Source: Rhynchopus euleeides (lineage: Eukaryota; Euglenozoa; Diplonemea; Diplonemida; Diplonemidae). Taken from it: a stretch of DNA of 64,000 bases. Under the pieces are notes generated by a model, which was given only the letters and a program-made list of their open reading frames with translations, did no database searches and was not told the DNA's origin. The stretch spans positions 434,001-498,000 of the forward strand of contig OY723247.1 in NCBI GenBank assembly GCA_963210315.1, written 5' to 3'. This document shows, piece by piece, positions 51,301 to 61,400 of the stretch. Within the stretch, counting starts at the first letter, position 1. Every line of letters begins with the position of its first letter. A program made the position numbers and the translations under genes.

Positions 51301-54300
51301 ACTGCGGTCGCAGGTGATGCACTCTGTCCAGGTACGAGCGTTCTGGGAGCTGTCGTGTCGGGCACATCACTCTGTCCAGGGACACGTGTTGGTGGAGCAG
51401 CGGTGTCCGGTGTCGCAGTCTGTACAGGAACCAGTGTCGTTGGAGCTGTCGTGCCCGGCGATGCAGTCTGTCCGGGGGCAAGCGTTGCTGGAGCAATTGT
51501 GTCAGGCGATCCACTCTGTCCAGGAACGAGAGTTGTTGGAACTGCAGTGTCAGGTGCACCAGTCTGTCCAGGGAGAAGTGTTCCAGGAGGTGTCGTGGGT
51601 GCAGCAGTGTCGGGTGCTGCACTCTGTGCAGGTGCGAGAGTTGTTGGAGCAACAGTGTCAGGTGATACAGTATGTCCGGGGATAAATGTTGCTGGGGCTG
51701 CTGTGTCAGGCGCTGCACTCTCTCCAGGGACGAGTGTTCCGGGAGCTGTGGTGTCAGGTGCAGCACTCTGTGCCGGGCTGAGAGTTGCTGGAGCGACGGT
51801 GTTGGGCGCTCCTGTCTGTCCGGGGACAAGCGTTGCTGGCACTGTGGTGTCAGGTGATGCGCTCTGTCCAGGTACGAGCGTTGTTGGAGCGACGGTGCCC
51901 GGTGATGCCGTCTGTCCAGGGACAAGAGTCACAGGAGCTGCAGTGTCAGGAGCTGCACTCTGACCCGGGACAAGCGTCGTTGGTGCTGTTGTGTCCGGTG
52001 ACATAGTCTGTCCGGGCACAACGGTTGCTGGCACTGTGGTGTCAGGTGATGTACTCTGTCCAGGTACGAGAGTCGGTGGAGCGACGGTGTCCGGTGCCGC
52101 AGTCTGTCCGGGGGCAAGAGTTGCTGGAGCGACTGTGTCGGGTGATACACTCTGTCCAGGAACCAGTGTCGTTGGAGCTCTCGTGTCAGGCGCTGCACTC
52201 TGTCCAGGGCCGGGAGTTCCGGGAGCGGCGGTGTCGGGTGTCGAAGTCTGTCCGGGGACAAGAGTCGTGGGAACTGCCGTGGCCGGTGATGCACTTTGAC
52301 CCGGGACAAGCGTCGTTGGTGGTGCTGTGTCCGGTGATGCCGTCTGTCCGGGGACGAGAGTCAGAGGTGACGCAGTGTCAGGTGCTGCGCTCTGACCTGG
52401 CACAAGCGTCGTTGGTGCCGTCGTGCCGGGTGCTGCACTCTGTCCAGGGACGAGCGTTGTTGGAGCGACGGTGCCCGGTGATGCCGTCTGTCCAGGGGCA
52501 AGAGTTGCTGGAGCGACTGTGTCGGGTGATGCAGTCTGTCCGGGGAGAAGAGTCACAGGTGATGCAGTGTCAGGTGCTGCACTCTGTCCAGGGACGAGAG
52601 TTGGTGGAGCAACGGTGCTAGGTGCTCCAGTCTGTCCGGGTACAAGAGTTGCGGGGGCTGTCGTCTCGGGCGATGCACTATTCACAGGAACAAGAGTTGT
52701 TGGAGCGACGGTGTCTGGCGATGCACTCTGTCCAGGAACCAGTGTCGTTGGAGCTGTCGTGTCAGGCGCTGCACTCTGTCCAGGGCCGGGAGTTCCTGGA
52801 GCGGCGGTGTCGGGTGTCGAAGTCTGTCCGGGGACAAGAGTCACAGGAGCTGCAGTGTCAGGCGACGCAGTCTGAGCCGGGACAAGCGTCGTTGGAGCGG
52901 TCGTGTCCGGTGCTGCAGTCCGTCCGGGGACAAGCGTTGCTGGCACTGTCGTGTCAGGTGCTGCACTCGGTCCAGGGGCCGTCGTGTCGGGTGCTGCAGT
53001 TTGTCCGGGGACAACAGTCGTGGGAGATGTAGTGTCAGGTGCCGCACTCTGTCCAGGTACGAGAGTGTCTGGAGCGGCGGTGTCAGGTGCCGCACTCTGT
53101 CCGGGTACAAGTGTCGTGGGAGCTGTAGCGTCAGGCGATACGGTCTGACCCGGGACCAGCGTTGCGGGAGATGTGGTGTCAGGTGTCACACTCTGACCGG
53201 GGACAAGTGTCGTGGGAGCTGTTGTTGGCACTGTCGTCGCAGGAACAGGGGTAGGTGGAGCTGGTGTCGCAGGTGCCAGTGTCGGTGGAGAAGGCGTTGA
53301 AGGAGACAATGTTGATGGTGTCGGCGTGGGGGGAGCTGGCGCTGCAGGTGCTGGCGTCGGTGATGCATCAGTTGGTGGCGAAGGTGTTGCGGGTGCAAGT
53401 GTCTCAGGAAACGGTGTCAGTGGAGCGTCAGTTGGTGGAGAGGGTGTTGCAGGTGCCGGTGTCACTGGAGCTGCAGTCGGCGGTGCGTCAGTGGGTGGAG
53501 CAGACGTCGCCGGGAACGGTGTCAGTGGTGCAGCAGTAGGTGGAGAAGGCGTTGCAGGTGCTGGGGTCAGTGGTGCGTCAGTCGGTGGCGAAGGTGTTGC
53601 GGGTGCAGGTGTCTCAGGATACGGTGTTGCGGGTGCGTCAGTGGGTGGTGTCGGAGTGGGCGGAGCAGCGGTTGCAGGTGCTGGCGTCGCTGGTGCGTCA
53701 GTGGGTGGCGAAGGTGTTGCGGGTGCAGGAGTCAGAGGAGCAGGCGTCTCAGGAAACGGCGTCGGTGGAGCTGGAGTCGGCGGTGCGTCAGTTGGTGGCG
53801 AAGGTGTTGCGGGTGCAGATGTCGCAGGAAACGGTGTCGGTGGCGCATCAGTCGGTGGAGAGGGTGTTGCAGGTGCCGACGTCGGTGGTGCGTCAGTGGG
53901 TGGCGAAGGTGTTGCGGGTGCAGGTGTTGCGGGGAATGGTGTGGGTGGTGCGTCACTTGGTGGCGAAGGCGTTGCAGGTGCTGGCGTCGGTGGTGCGTCA
54001 GTGGGTGGTGAAGGTGTTGCGGGTGCAGGTGTCGCAGGAAACGGTGTCGGTGGCGCATCAGTGGGTGGAGAGGGTGTTGCAGGTGCTGGCGTCGGTGGAG
54101 CTGGGGTCGGTGGTGCGTCAGTCGGTGGCGAAGGTGTTGCGGGTGCAGGTGTTGGCGGAGCAGGGGTTGCGGGGAATGGTGTCGGTGGTGCGTCAGTTGG
54201 TGGCGAAGGCGTTGCAGGTGCTGGCGTCGCAGGTGCCGGTGTCGGTGGTGCGTTAGTAGGCGGTGCAGGCGTCTCCGGAGACGGGGTCGGGGGTGTGGGT

Positions 54301-57300
54301 GTTGGCGGTGCATCAGTTGGTGGTGAAGGCGTAGCAGGTGCCGGTGTTGGAGGAGCGGGGGTCTCCGGTGCAGTGGTTGCGGGTGCAGGTGTAGGCGGTG
54401 CGTCAGTTGGTGGTGAAGGTGTGGGTGGTGCCGGTGTGTCCACACACGTCCACATCTCGAAGTCCTTCACAATCCCGTAGTAGAGTGAGTCACCAACCCA
54501 GTTGCTTGCCCCGATGAGACAGCTTGTACGCTGACCCCACAGCGGGAGATTAATGTCGGTCGTGGGGCCTGCCACACCGTCGATGTATGTTGTCACCTCG
54601 CCATCTGTTGGCGAAGCACCTTTCCGTGCGATCACCATCTCAATCCTGAGGTCTGTGTTCAGGGGAATGATACGGTTGTCAGTGACATGTTGCCCAGTCC
54701 CAACCGTCCCGTCGTAAGAATGCACTGTGACGGACGGCGGTGACCCCACTTGTGCCATCAGCAGGTTGTCCTGTGCCTGGCCGTTGCCAAAGTCGAAGAA
54801 CCTGCCATATGGGCTGTACATGTTCACATTCACAGTGCACCTGACAAGCATCTCACCACCGAATGAGTATGTGCTGCCCTGTGTGAACTCTGACACATCT
54901 GAGAAGGACACCACAAGACTCGGGTTGCTGCAAGGTGCAGGAACGGGTGGTGGAGGAGCTGGTGTAGCTGGAACCGGAGTAGGGGGAGATTGCGTAGGTG
55001 GTGAAGGTGTGGGTGGTGCCGGTGTGTCCACACACGTCCACATCTCGAAGTCCTTCACAATCCCGTAGTAGAGTGAGTCACCAACCCAGTTGCTTGCCCC
55101 GATGAGACAGCTTGTACGCTGACCCCACAGCGGGAGATTAATGTCGGTCGTGGGGCCTGCCACACCGTCGATGTATGTTGTCACCTCGCCCTCTGTTGGC
55201 GAAGCACCTTTCCGTGCGATCACCATCTCAATCCTGAGATCTGTGTTCAGGGGAATGGGACGGTTGTCAGTGACATGTTGCCCAGTCCCAACCGTCCCGT
55301 CGTAAGAATGCACTGTGACGGACGGCGGTGACCCCACTTGTGCCATCAGCAGGTTGTCCTGTGCTTGGCCGTTGCCAAAGTCGAAGAACCTGCCATATGG
55401 GCTGTACATGTTCACATTCACAGTGCACCTGACAAGCATCTCACCACCGAATGAGTATGTGCTGCCCTGTGTGAACTCTGCCACATCTGAGAAGGACACC
55501 ACAAGACTCGGGTTGCTGCAAGGTGCAGGTACGGGTGGTGCGGGAACCAGCGTCGGGGGAGCTGGCGTTGGTGGTGAAGGTGTGGGTGGTGCCGCCGTCG
55601 CAGGAAAGGGGGTAGGTGGGGCTGGTGTCGCAGGTGCCGGTGTCGGTGGAGAAGGCGTTGCAGGTGCTGGCGTTGGTGGTGCGTCAGTCGGTGGCGAAGG
55701 TGTTGCGGGTGCTAGTGTCTCAGGAAACGGTGTTGGTGGAGCATCAGTCGGTGGCAAAGGTGTTGCGGGTGCAGGTGTTGGCGGAGCAGGCGTCGCAGGA
55801 AACGGTGTCGGCGGTGCGCCAGTAGGCGGCGAAGATGTTGATGGTACAGGTGTCGCAGGAAACGGTGTCGGTGGCGCCTCAGTCGGTGGAGAGGGTGTTG
55901 CAGGTGCCGGCGTCGGTGGTGCGTCAGTCGCCGGTGCAGGTGTTGGTGGAGCAGGGGTTGCGGGTGCAGGTGTAGGCGGTGCGTCAGTTGGTGGTGAAGG
56001 CGTTGCAGGTGCTGGCGTCGCAGGTGCCGGTGTCGGTGGTGCGTTAGTAGGCGGTGCAGGCGTCTCGGGAGACGGGGTCGGGGGTGCGGGTGTTGGCGGT
56101 GCATCAGTTGGTGGTGAAGGTGTGGGTGGTGAAGGCGTAGCAGGTGCCGGTGTTGGAGGAGCGGGGGTCTCCGGTGCAGTGGTTGCGGGTGCAGGTGTAG
56201 GCGGTGCGTCAGTTGGTGGTGAAGGTGTGGGCGGTGCCGGTGTGTCCACACACGTCCACATCTCGAAGTCCTTCACAATCCCGTAGTAGGGTGCATCAGC
56301 AACCCAGTTGCTTGCCCCGATGAGACAGCTTGTACGCTGACCCCACAGCGGGAGATTAATGTCGGTCGTGGGGCCTGCCACACCATCGATGTATGTTGTC
56401 ACCTCGCCCTCTGTTGGCGAAGCACCTTTCCGTGCGATCACCATCTCAATCCTGAGGTCTGTGTTCAGGGGAATGGGACGGTAGTCAGTGGTGTGTTGCC
56501 CAGTCGCAACCGTCCCGTCGTAAGAATGCACTGTGACGGACGTCGGTGCCCCCACTTGTGCCATCAACAGGTTGTCCTGTGCCTCGCCGTTGCCAAAGTC
56601 GAAGAACCTGCCCCATGGGCTGTACATGTTCACATTCACAGTGCACCTGACAAGCATCTCACCACCGAATGAGTATGTGCTGCCCTGTGTGAACTCTGAC
56701 ACATCTGAGAAGGACACCACAAGACTTGGGTTGCTGCAAGGTGCAGGTACCGGTGGTGCGGGAACCGGCGTCGGGGGAGATGGCGTTGGGGGCGCAGGTG
56801 TTGGGACACAGGCCCACATCTCGAAGTCCTTCACGACCCCGTCGAGAGGTGTGTCACCGGGCCAGTTGCTCCGCCCGATGAGGCAGCTTGTACGCTGACC
56901 CCACAGCGGGAGGTTTATACCAGCGGGGGTACTTGCCACACCATCCATATAGGTTGTCAACTCCCCCTCTGTTGGCGAAGCACCCTTCCGTGTGATCACC
57001 ATCTCGATCTTCACATCTCGATTCAAAGGAATGACTCGGCTGTTCGACACACTGTTCCCACCAGAGCCTTGGAAGGACTCGGTCCATAAGAACGTGTCGA
57101 GAGCGAGTTGGCTCATCAACAAATTGTCCTGTGCCTGGCCGTTGCCAAAGTCGAAGAACCTGCCCCACGACGTGTACGCATTCAACCGCACCGTAAACCG
57201 CACAAGCATCTCACCACCGAATGAGTATGTGCTGCCCTGTGTGAACTCTGACACATCTGAGAAGGACACCACAAGGCTCGGGTTGCTGCAAGGTGCAGGT

Positions 57301-58415
57301 ACGGGTGGTGAAGGAACCGGTGTTGCTGGTGCCGGTGTGTCCACACAGGCCCACATCTCGAAGTCCTTCACGACCCCGTCGAGAGGTGTGTCACCGGGCC
57401 AGTTGCTCCGCCCGATTAGACAGCTTGTACGCTGACCCCACAGCGGGAGGTTTATACCAGCGGGGGTACTTGCCACACCATCCATGTAGGTTGTCAACTC
57501 CCCCTCTGTTGGCGAAGCACCCTTCCGTGTGATCACCATCTCGATCTTGACATCTCGATTCAAAGGAATGACTCGGCTGTTCGACACACTGTTCCCTCCA
57601 GATCCCTGGAAGGACTCGGTCCATAAGAACGTGTCGAGAGCGAATTGGCTCATCAACAAATTGTCCTGTGCCTGGCCGTTGCCAAAGTCGAAGAACCTGC
57701 CCCACGACGTGTACGCATTCAACCGCACCGTAAACCGCACAAGCATCTCACCACCGAATGAGTATGTGCTGCCCTGCGTGAACTCTGACACATCTGAGAA
57801 GGACACCACAAGACTCGGGTTGCTGCAAGGTGCAGGTACGGGTGGTGAAGGAACCGGTGTTGCTGGTGCCGGTGTGTCCACACAGGCCCACATCTCAAAG
57901 TCCTTCACGACCCCGTCGAGAGGTGTGTCACCGGGCCAGTTGCTCCGCCCGATGAGGCAGCTTGTACGCTGACCCCACAGCGGGAGGTTTATACCAGCGG
58001 GGGTACTTGCCACACCATCCATGTAGGTTGTCAACTCCCCCTCTGTTGGCGAAGCACCCTTCCGTGTGATCACCATCTCGATCTTGACATCTCGATTCAA
58101 AGGAATGACTCGGCTGTTCGACACACCGTTCCCTCCAGAGCCTTGGTAGGACTCGGTCCATAAGAACGTGTCGAGACCGATTTGGCCCATCAACAAATTG
58201 TCCTGTGCCTGGCCGTTGCCAAAGTCGAAGAACCTGCCCCACGACGAGTACGCATTCAACCGTACCGTGAGCCGCACAAGCATCTCACCACCGAATGAGT
58301 ATGTGCTGCCCTGTGTGAACTCTGACACATCTGAGAAGGACACCGCAAGACTCGGGTTGCTGCAAGGTGCAGGTACTGCCACGACAGAGAGGGAGAGGAG
58401 GACCGCGACCTCCAT
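48336..58415 (-). CDS. Giant surface receptor: six LamG-like domains, Thr/Pro stalk, multi-pass membrane C-terminus
   Basis: 3359 residues in one exon. The ATG at 58415 (G at -3 and +4) opens a short signal peptide (EVAVLLSLSVVAV) 8 nt after CTGCAG. Four concanavalin-type LamG-like domains of about 160 residues (YSFGGEMLVR, GRFFDFGNGQAQDNLL, INLPLWGQRTSCLIG, DFEMW) fill residues 20-723. A Thr/Pro linker follows (723-957), then domains 5 and 6 (957-1325). A TPAPPTPSPPTDAP stalk spans 1325-1733. Fifty-three units like LVPGQSAAPDTTAPTT span 1733-2575. A Cys-containing beta-rich domain precedes about seven membrane segments (2820-3090), including HRPYCRARDN before a helix, a pattern seen in large protist surface proteins and TRP-like bundles. 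A polar, Ser/Arg-rich tail of about 270 residues ends the protein. A surface adhesin or receptor role is inferred; the stalk is probably O-glycosylated. The LamG copies are nearly identical in DNA, suggesting gene conversion. Confidence 0.92.
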   Translation of the reverse strand: MEVAVLLSLSVVAVPAPCSNPSLAVSFSDVSEFTQGSTYSFGGEMLVRLTVRLNAYSSWGRFFDFGNGQAQDNLLMGQIGLDTFLWTESYQGSGGNGVSNSRVIPLNRDVKIEMVITRKGASPTEGELTTYMDGVASTPAGINLPLWGQRTSCLIGRSNWPGDTPLDGVVKDFEMWACVDTPAPATPVPSPPVPAPCSNPSLVVSFSDVSEFTQGSTYSFGGEMLVRFTVRLNAYTSWGRFFDFGNGQAQDNLLMSQFALDTFLWTESFQGSGGNSVSNSRVIPLNRDVKIEMVITRKGASPTEGELTTYMDGVASTPAGINLPLWGQRTSCLIGRSNWPGDTPLDGVVKDFEMWACVDTPAPATPVPSPPVPAPCSNPSLVVSFSDVSEFTQGSTYSFGGEMLVRFTVRLNAYTSWGRFFDFGNGQAQDNLLMSQLALDTFLWTESFQGSGGNSVSNSRVIPLNRDVKIEMVITRKGASPTEGELTTYMDGVASTPAGINLPLWGQRTSCLIGRSNWPGDTPLDGVVKDFEMWACVPTPAPPTPSPPTPVPAPPVPAPCSNPSLVVSFSDVSEFTQGSTYSFGGEMLVRCTVNVNMYSPWGRFFDFGNGEAQDNLLMAQVGAPTSVTVHSYDGTVATGQHTTDYRPIPLNTDLRIEMVIARKGASPTEGEVTTYIDGVAGPTTDINLPLWGQRTSCLIGASNWVADAPYYGIVKDFEMWTCVDTPAPPTPSPPTDAPPTPAPATTAPETPAPPTPAPATPSPPTPSPPTDAPPTPAPPTPSPETPAPPTNAPPTPAPATPAPATPSPPTDAPPTPAPATPAPPTPAPATDAPPTPAPATPSPPTEAPPTPFPATPVPSTSSPPTGAPPTPFPATPAPPTPAPATPLPPTDAPPTPFPETLAPATPSPPTDAPPTPAPATPSPPTPAPATPAPPTPFPATAAPPTPSPPTPAPPTLVPAPPVPAPCSNPSLVVSFSDVAEFTQGSTYSFGGEMLVRCTVNVNMYSPYGRFFDFGNGQAQDNLLMAQVGSPPSVTVHSYDGTVGTGQHVTDNRPIPLNTDLRIEMVIARKGASPTEGEVTTYIDGVAGPTTDINLPLWGQRTSCLIGASNWVGDSLYYGIVKDFEMWTCVDTPAPPTPSPPTQSPPTPVPATPAPPPPVPAPCSNPSLVVSFSDVSEFTQGSTYSFGGEMLVRCTVNVNMYSPYGRFFDFGNGQAQDNLLMAQVGSPPSVTVHSYDGTVGTGQHVTDNRIIPLNTDLRIEMVIARKGASPTDGEVTTYIDGVAGPTTDINLPLWGQRTSCLIGASNWVGDSLYYGIVKDFEMWTCVDTPAPPTPSPPTDAPPTPAPATTAPETPAPPTPAPATPSPPTDAPPTPTPPTPSPETPAPPTNAPPTPAPATPAPATPSPPTDAPPTPFPATPAPPTPAPATPSPPTDAPPTPAPPTPAPATPSPPTDAPPTPFPATPAPATPSPPTDAPPTPAPATPSPPSDAPPTPFPATPAPATPSPPTDAPPTSAPATPSPPTDAPPTPFPATSAPATPSPPTDAPPTPAPPTPFPETPAPLTPAPATPSPPTDAPATPAPATAAPPTPTPPTDAPATPYPETPAPATPSPPTDAPLTPAPATPSPPTAAPLTPFPATSAPPTDAPPTAAPVTPAPATPSPPTDAPLTPFPETLAPATPSPPTDASPTPAPAAPAPPTPTPSTLSPSTPSPPTLAPATPAPPTPVPATTVPTTAPTTLVPGQSVTPDTTSPATLVPGQTVSPDATAPTTLVPGQSAAPDTAAPDTLVPGQSAAPDTTSPTTVVPGQTAAPDTTAPGPSAAPDTTVPATLVPGRTAAPDTTAPTTLVPAQTASPDTAAPVTLVPGQTSTPDTAAPGTPGPGQSAAPDTTAPTTLVPGQSASPDTVAPTTLVPVNSASPETTAPATLVPGQTGAPSTVAPPTLVPGQSAAPDTASPVTLLPGQTASPDTVAPATLAPGQTASPGTVAPTTLVPGQSAAPGTTAPTTLVPGQSAAPDTASPLTLVPGQTASPDTAPPTTLVPGQSASPATAVPTTLVPGQTSTPDTAAPGTPGPGQSAAPDTRAPTTLVPGQSVSPDTVAPATLAPGQTAAPDTVAPPTLVPGQSTSPDTTVPATVVPGQTMSPDTTAPTTLVPGQSAAPDTAAPVTLVPGQTASPGTVAPTTLVPGQSASPDTTVPATLVPGQTGAPNTVAPATLSPAQSAAPDTTAPGTLVPGESAAPDTAAPATFIPGHTVSPDTVAPTTLAPAQSAAPDTAAPTTPPGTLLPGQTGAPDTAVPTTLVPGQSGSPDTIAPATLAPGQTASPGTTAPTTLVPVQTATPDTAAPPTRVPGQSDVPDTTAPRTLVPGQSASPATAVPVTLVPGWTVAPHTTAPTTLVPGQSAAPDTTAAVTLVPGQSASPDTTAPLTLVPGHSAPPDTTVPATLVPGQSAAPDTASPLTLVPGQTGSPDTTAPTTLVPGQSAAPVTPVPLTLVPGQTAAPDTVAPVTLVPGQSASPDTTAPTTLVPGQSAAPATAAPVTLVPGQTAAPDTVTPATLVPGQSASPDTPVPVTLVPGQTASPTPLPPGFSLSPDTDAGSNDTSVPDETLFPDNSTAPDTSLPLTDLPLTPLPDTTAPLVRTPLPSVLPTFAPGLTVACPPADTVNAYHMRRHEVSVGVWSPLGGAVSASVAVVNEKQNLTRGAVWASRQAGFVRQSPGAEAGSVVLRLGHEDYDGAEAEEVLVTVMDSTSRLHGTCVLSVASSRSVTAVSRGGVGDGLLPALATLSSAAAAPGATLGLLGAPQCGVDGDLPFAVHPTGISLAGSPHLGALVANLALTLLLTATMYGATRAVSACMPDSLLHEVLLYQGLAGIPSAAVYFSLMLYQGTVFVSQHLLVYPDTTGHFVAGLAGTLLCVALPTATAFLVRKGIPSQALYALPPPDEKTHMSGPSLFLLGPGEWVADTSKSTGWLRSHMAAVKPFCFAPARFLVFCFLQMFFVGALSVPNTTSFIGCGHLRMGLALVFLLMVSVVAWHRPYCRARDNMLLAIFHAMCALALVLQGIGYYKEDPNDSLFGVAADIITVALVLILVKAVLDLVNDIYVAATHRRTSLQQDHWDRDMEQDSSPRDTYELPDILTDFGQGQAGSDPSADSTDAQVPAAALQDLFMTFGPEGKSASGGNLPLEMSATPRGASSRSTPEVVLKALPPGDAVPTMGRGGVTGGSKSLLASLAVSRPPTLNPPASVTSPPAPRRGSFGGVRAHVSGRGVSRALSDGLQEAPRVGQPMEADELFLPQQVEGSPPAAVPGAAGVEGGAASWNGGPLSRSRRSASTLNVPRRMSSRLSMSQSQGRETTPAGSSQGLQFYVI
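50690..53215 (-). repeat. Array of 53 sixteen-residue (48-bp) stalk repeats
   Basis: The consensus is LVPGQ[S/T]AxPDTxxPxT. I counted 53 units, one of them half-length and one with a four-residue insertion. QS and QT units often alternate, hinting at an older 32-residue unit. Thr/Ser/Pro content suggests an extended, glycosylated stalk. Confidence 0.88.
53220..54435 (-). repeat. Thr/Pro/Ala stalk repeats (TPAPATPSPPTDAP type)
   Basis: Iterated 4- to 14-residue words of Thr, Pro, Ala, Ser and Asp. A related block at 55545-56240 separates LamG domains 4 and 5. The antisense strand is open throughout only because of this composition. Confidence 0.85.
54440..58370 (-). repeat. Six LamG-like domain cassettes
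   Basis: Cassettes lie at about 57885-58370, 57345-57833, 56806-57296, 56245-56745, 55030-55535 and 54440-54945. Numbers 1-3 form one subtype (VRLNAY, TEGELTTYMDG) and 4-6 another (VNVNMY, GEVTTYIDG). So two ancestral cassettes were each multiplied. Confidence 0.9.
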
Positions 58416-58423
58416 CGCGTAGC

Positions 58424-58437
58424 CTGCAGGGTGTGTG
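58424..58437 (-). promoter_or_regulatory. Candidate splice acceptor before the LamG receptor gene
   Basis: Same 14-mer (CACACACCCTGCAG on the minus strand) as before the LVIVD/LRR gene, here 8 nt before the ATG. Downstream of it the two genes share nothing. Confidence 0.45.
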
Positions 58438-61400
58438 TTGTGGAACACCCAAGGTAGATAGATGCATACAATCCATGGCTAGGGGATATGGGATGCATGG
58501 GCCGCACACACTGGTCGATCGCACACACAGGGCATCAACTCCTGCTGAGGCCTGCCGGCACAGCCGCACACATGGCAAGCAATGGCGGGCATGGAGGGAA
58601 GGTGCAGCAAGGCGGTGGGGGGTGGGAGAGTCGTCTGCGTCTGCTTGTGTCTGAATCGTTGCAGGTGACTGTGAGTTGAGCGTAGCACAGAGGGCTGGAA
58701 AGATGTACCGGCTGTGCCTGCCGGTGGGCCAAGCGTCCCTCTCGCAGCAGAGTGTGCTTCACCGCACAACAGTGCTGCTGGTCACCGGAAGACCTGCATC
58801 AGTGCGGGTGGGACCACTGTTCGTACAAACATACAACCAATCACAACACCACATCACATTGGAAGCCGAATCCTGGCGACGGTTCTCTGGAGTCCACCTC
58901 GGCTCTAATGCTCAGCCCTCTCACAGCTCTGGGCCCAGCCTGCACCAGACTGCACCAGGCGCAAGCGGCGAAGGAGACAACAGCAGACAGGAGCAGGCAC
59001 CGCCCGCCTGACGGGCGGTGCGCTGTGCTCCACACAAGAGGAGATCACCTGGCAATGCCCGGTGGCGCCATGTTTCCTCAACAAGGCGCGCGTGGACATG
59101 CCAGACGGGTGCTGGGTACCGGTAAGGCCCGGTCTATCGAATCTGGTGTAAGGCGATCACCGCGATGCCGTGACATCACAATGGCGCCCAGAAGTCGAGT
59201 CCACCGAACGCCATGCAGTGTTAGGTCGGGTTTCCATTAGAACACAGCGTTTCGGGTGATGGGTCCCAGGTCATTTGGACCGGATAAGTTAGAAGCAAAT
59301 GGTTCATTGTCACCGAGGGAAGTACTGGTGTACAACAACCCGGCAAGGCAAGCTACAGGGTGGGGAGGCAGAACAGGAGTGTGGATTCAAGTGTCAAGGA
59401 TCAAGTGCCAAGGAGAATGCCGCCTTCTCGATGCGAAGGAACAGCACAGCGCAGACAGAACACGCCTGCAAAGGAAGAGGAGGTGCATGGTTCGGCTTCG
59501 GCGGCCAAGAGCTGACGTGCAAGGACAGCCAGCTCCGCACAACTGTTTGTGTTAAGAACCATGTGGCGGCAGGCGTGGCGAGGGCAGAAGAAGGAAGAAG
59601 AGGGGATGGTGGTGGTGGTGGTGTGGAGAGAACTGGGGTTGCTTGGGAGGGGAACACGTCTGTGTTGAGGGGGAGGGAGACGGGTAAGAATTCAAGCAGG
59701 CAATCCAGCAGCAGAGGGAACATGGTGCCTGGCTTTAACTGGAGAAACACAACTGACTGTTCGGGTGTGGGGGAAGCTCTGGTGGGCTTGCAAAGAATGG
59801 GGCTGGCTGTGCCAGAAGGGAAGAGGCGCATGCCTGAAGCTGTTGCAACTACTGGGTTGTGGGATGCATCGGCCTGCACGGCCACCGTGCCACCCGCTCT
59901 TCGCGTGAAGCTGAGGGGGTGCCTTTTGGGCCAACCTCTGCGGGGGGAGGGAGGAGGGATGATGCCTAGCTGACACAGGCTTGTCACACCATGGAAAGAA
60001 GAACAGAACATGGGGTGCAGGATATGGGATATGGGCTCTGCCAGACACAACGCCCGGCATCATCGCAGTGTAAGAAAATGACGGGTCGAGACAACACGGC
60101 GCCCGAGGCAAGCGGGGAGGGGTGGGGTTGGGCGGGCGGGGGCTGGGAATAGGGGATCAAGGTTAATGTTCACTCAGGGGCGAGCTGCAGCTGAATATCT
60201 CTCCTTTGCGAAATATCCCAACCTGCACGGAGAGGGGCGGGGCCGCGGGTGCGACCCGCAGTGCACGCCTGGATTAGCGATTGGACCCGGGAGGGGAAAT
60301 AGCACAACCTCAATGCACCAACAGCCGCAAAATGCCTGTTCAGTTCATCTGCCCCCCCTTTCTTACATTAGTGTGGTGCCTTCCACACACAGCTTATAAA
60401 ACCCTACGCCCGATGTGGAAGGTCGTGCGAAGAGCACGCTGAACACCACCAGAAGGGTTTCCGGGTTTGCGATTCCGGGTTCCGTTGAAGCGCATGGCGG
60501 GGGCGCCATGTGCGATCGCGGCGCACACACACATTGGGAAGTTGCCGAGGGGGGTTTGCAACAAATCGACCCGAGAGAGCAATGTTCTCTGTTTGCACAA
60601 ATGAGACCCACCTGACGCGGCGGGGCGTTTGTCCGAACCACTGCCACGAGTCTTTTTTAGTGCAGAGCGGGATATTCGGCAGCTCGGCCTGACCTGACCC
60701 TCGTATGCTCTTGGGACGTATTTTGGTGCGGCACGTGAGTGGGAATGGGGGATGCAGTGTGACGAGGCATAACACGTTTCGGTCACAAGAGAACCAGGGC
60801 TTGGGAATTGACTCGAAAGAAGCACGGGCAGGGGGATGGGAAACGGCAGATACCTCTTGGAAGGTTTAGGCACGAATGGCATGGGTGTGGGTGTGTGTAT
60901 GGATATGTGGAATGTAAATGGGGTGGGTGTGGGACCTCCGCTAGAAGATGCCCTTCTCTCTGAAGTGAAGGTCGCAGGGGTCACACCACTGCCACTCACA
61001 CCTTGGCACAGATCGAGGGCCTTGCGGGATAGACCTGGTGGGGTTCTGAAAGAGAACTTTCAAACCTCATGATGTTCGGGGGCAGCTGCAGCCGACTCTC
61101 TACAAGGTGGAGAGACGCAGTTTACGCCTCCGAAGGAATGTCGGAACCCCACAACAGAATCGGAAACAATCCCAGCCCTCTGAGAGATCACCGATGGACA
61201 CAGAGTCGAATCCCGTCATTATGTGAATGCGGGCGTGATGCCGTGCTCTGAACGGCCTGTACTATGACATGGGAGCTTATCAGTTGGGTGGGGTTGGGGT
61301 GGGTTGGGGGGGGGTGGGGTCGACGATTGTGGCACCACCACCACCACCACCAGCAGGGCTCTCACAGAACAGATGACTCTTTCGGGGAGGCGGGAAGGGA

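Noticed and set aside
53212..54480. 422-codon Gly/Val/Ala plus-strand frame
   Set aside because: It is the mirror of the Thr/Pro stalk of the LamG receptor. Low-complexity codons remove stops on the opposite strand.
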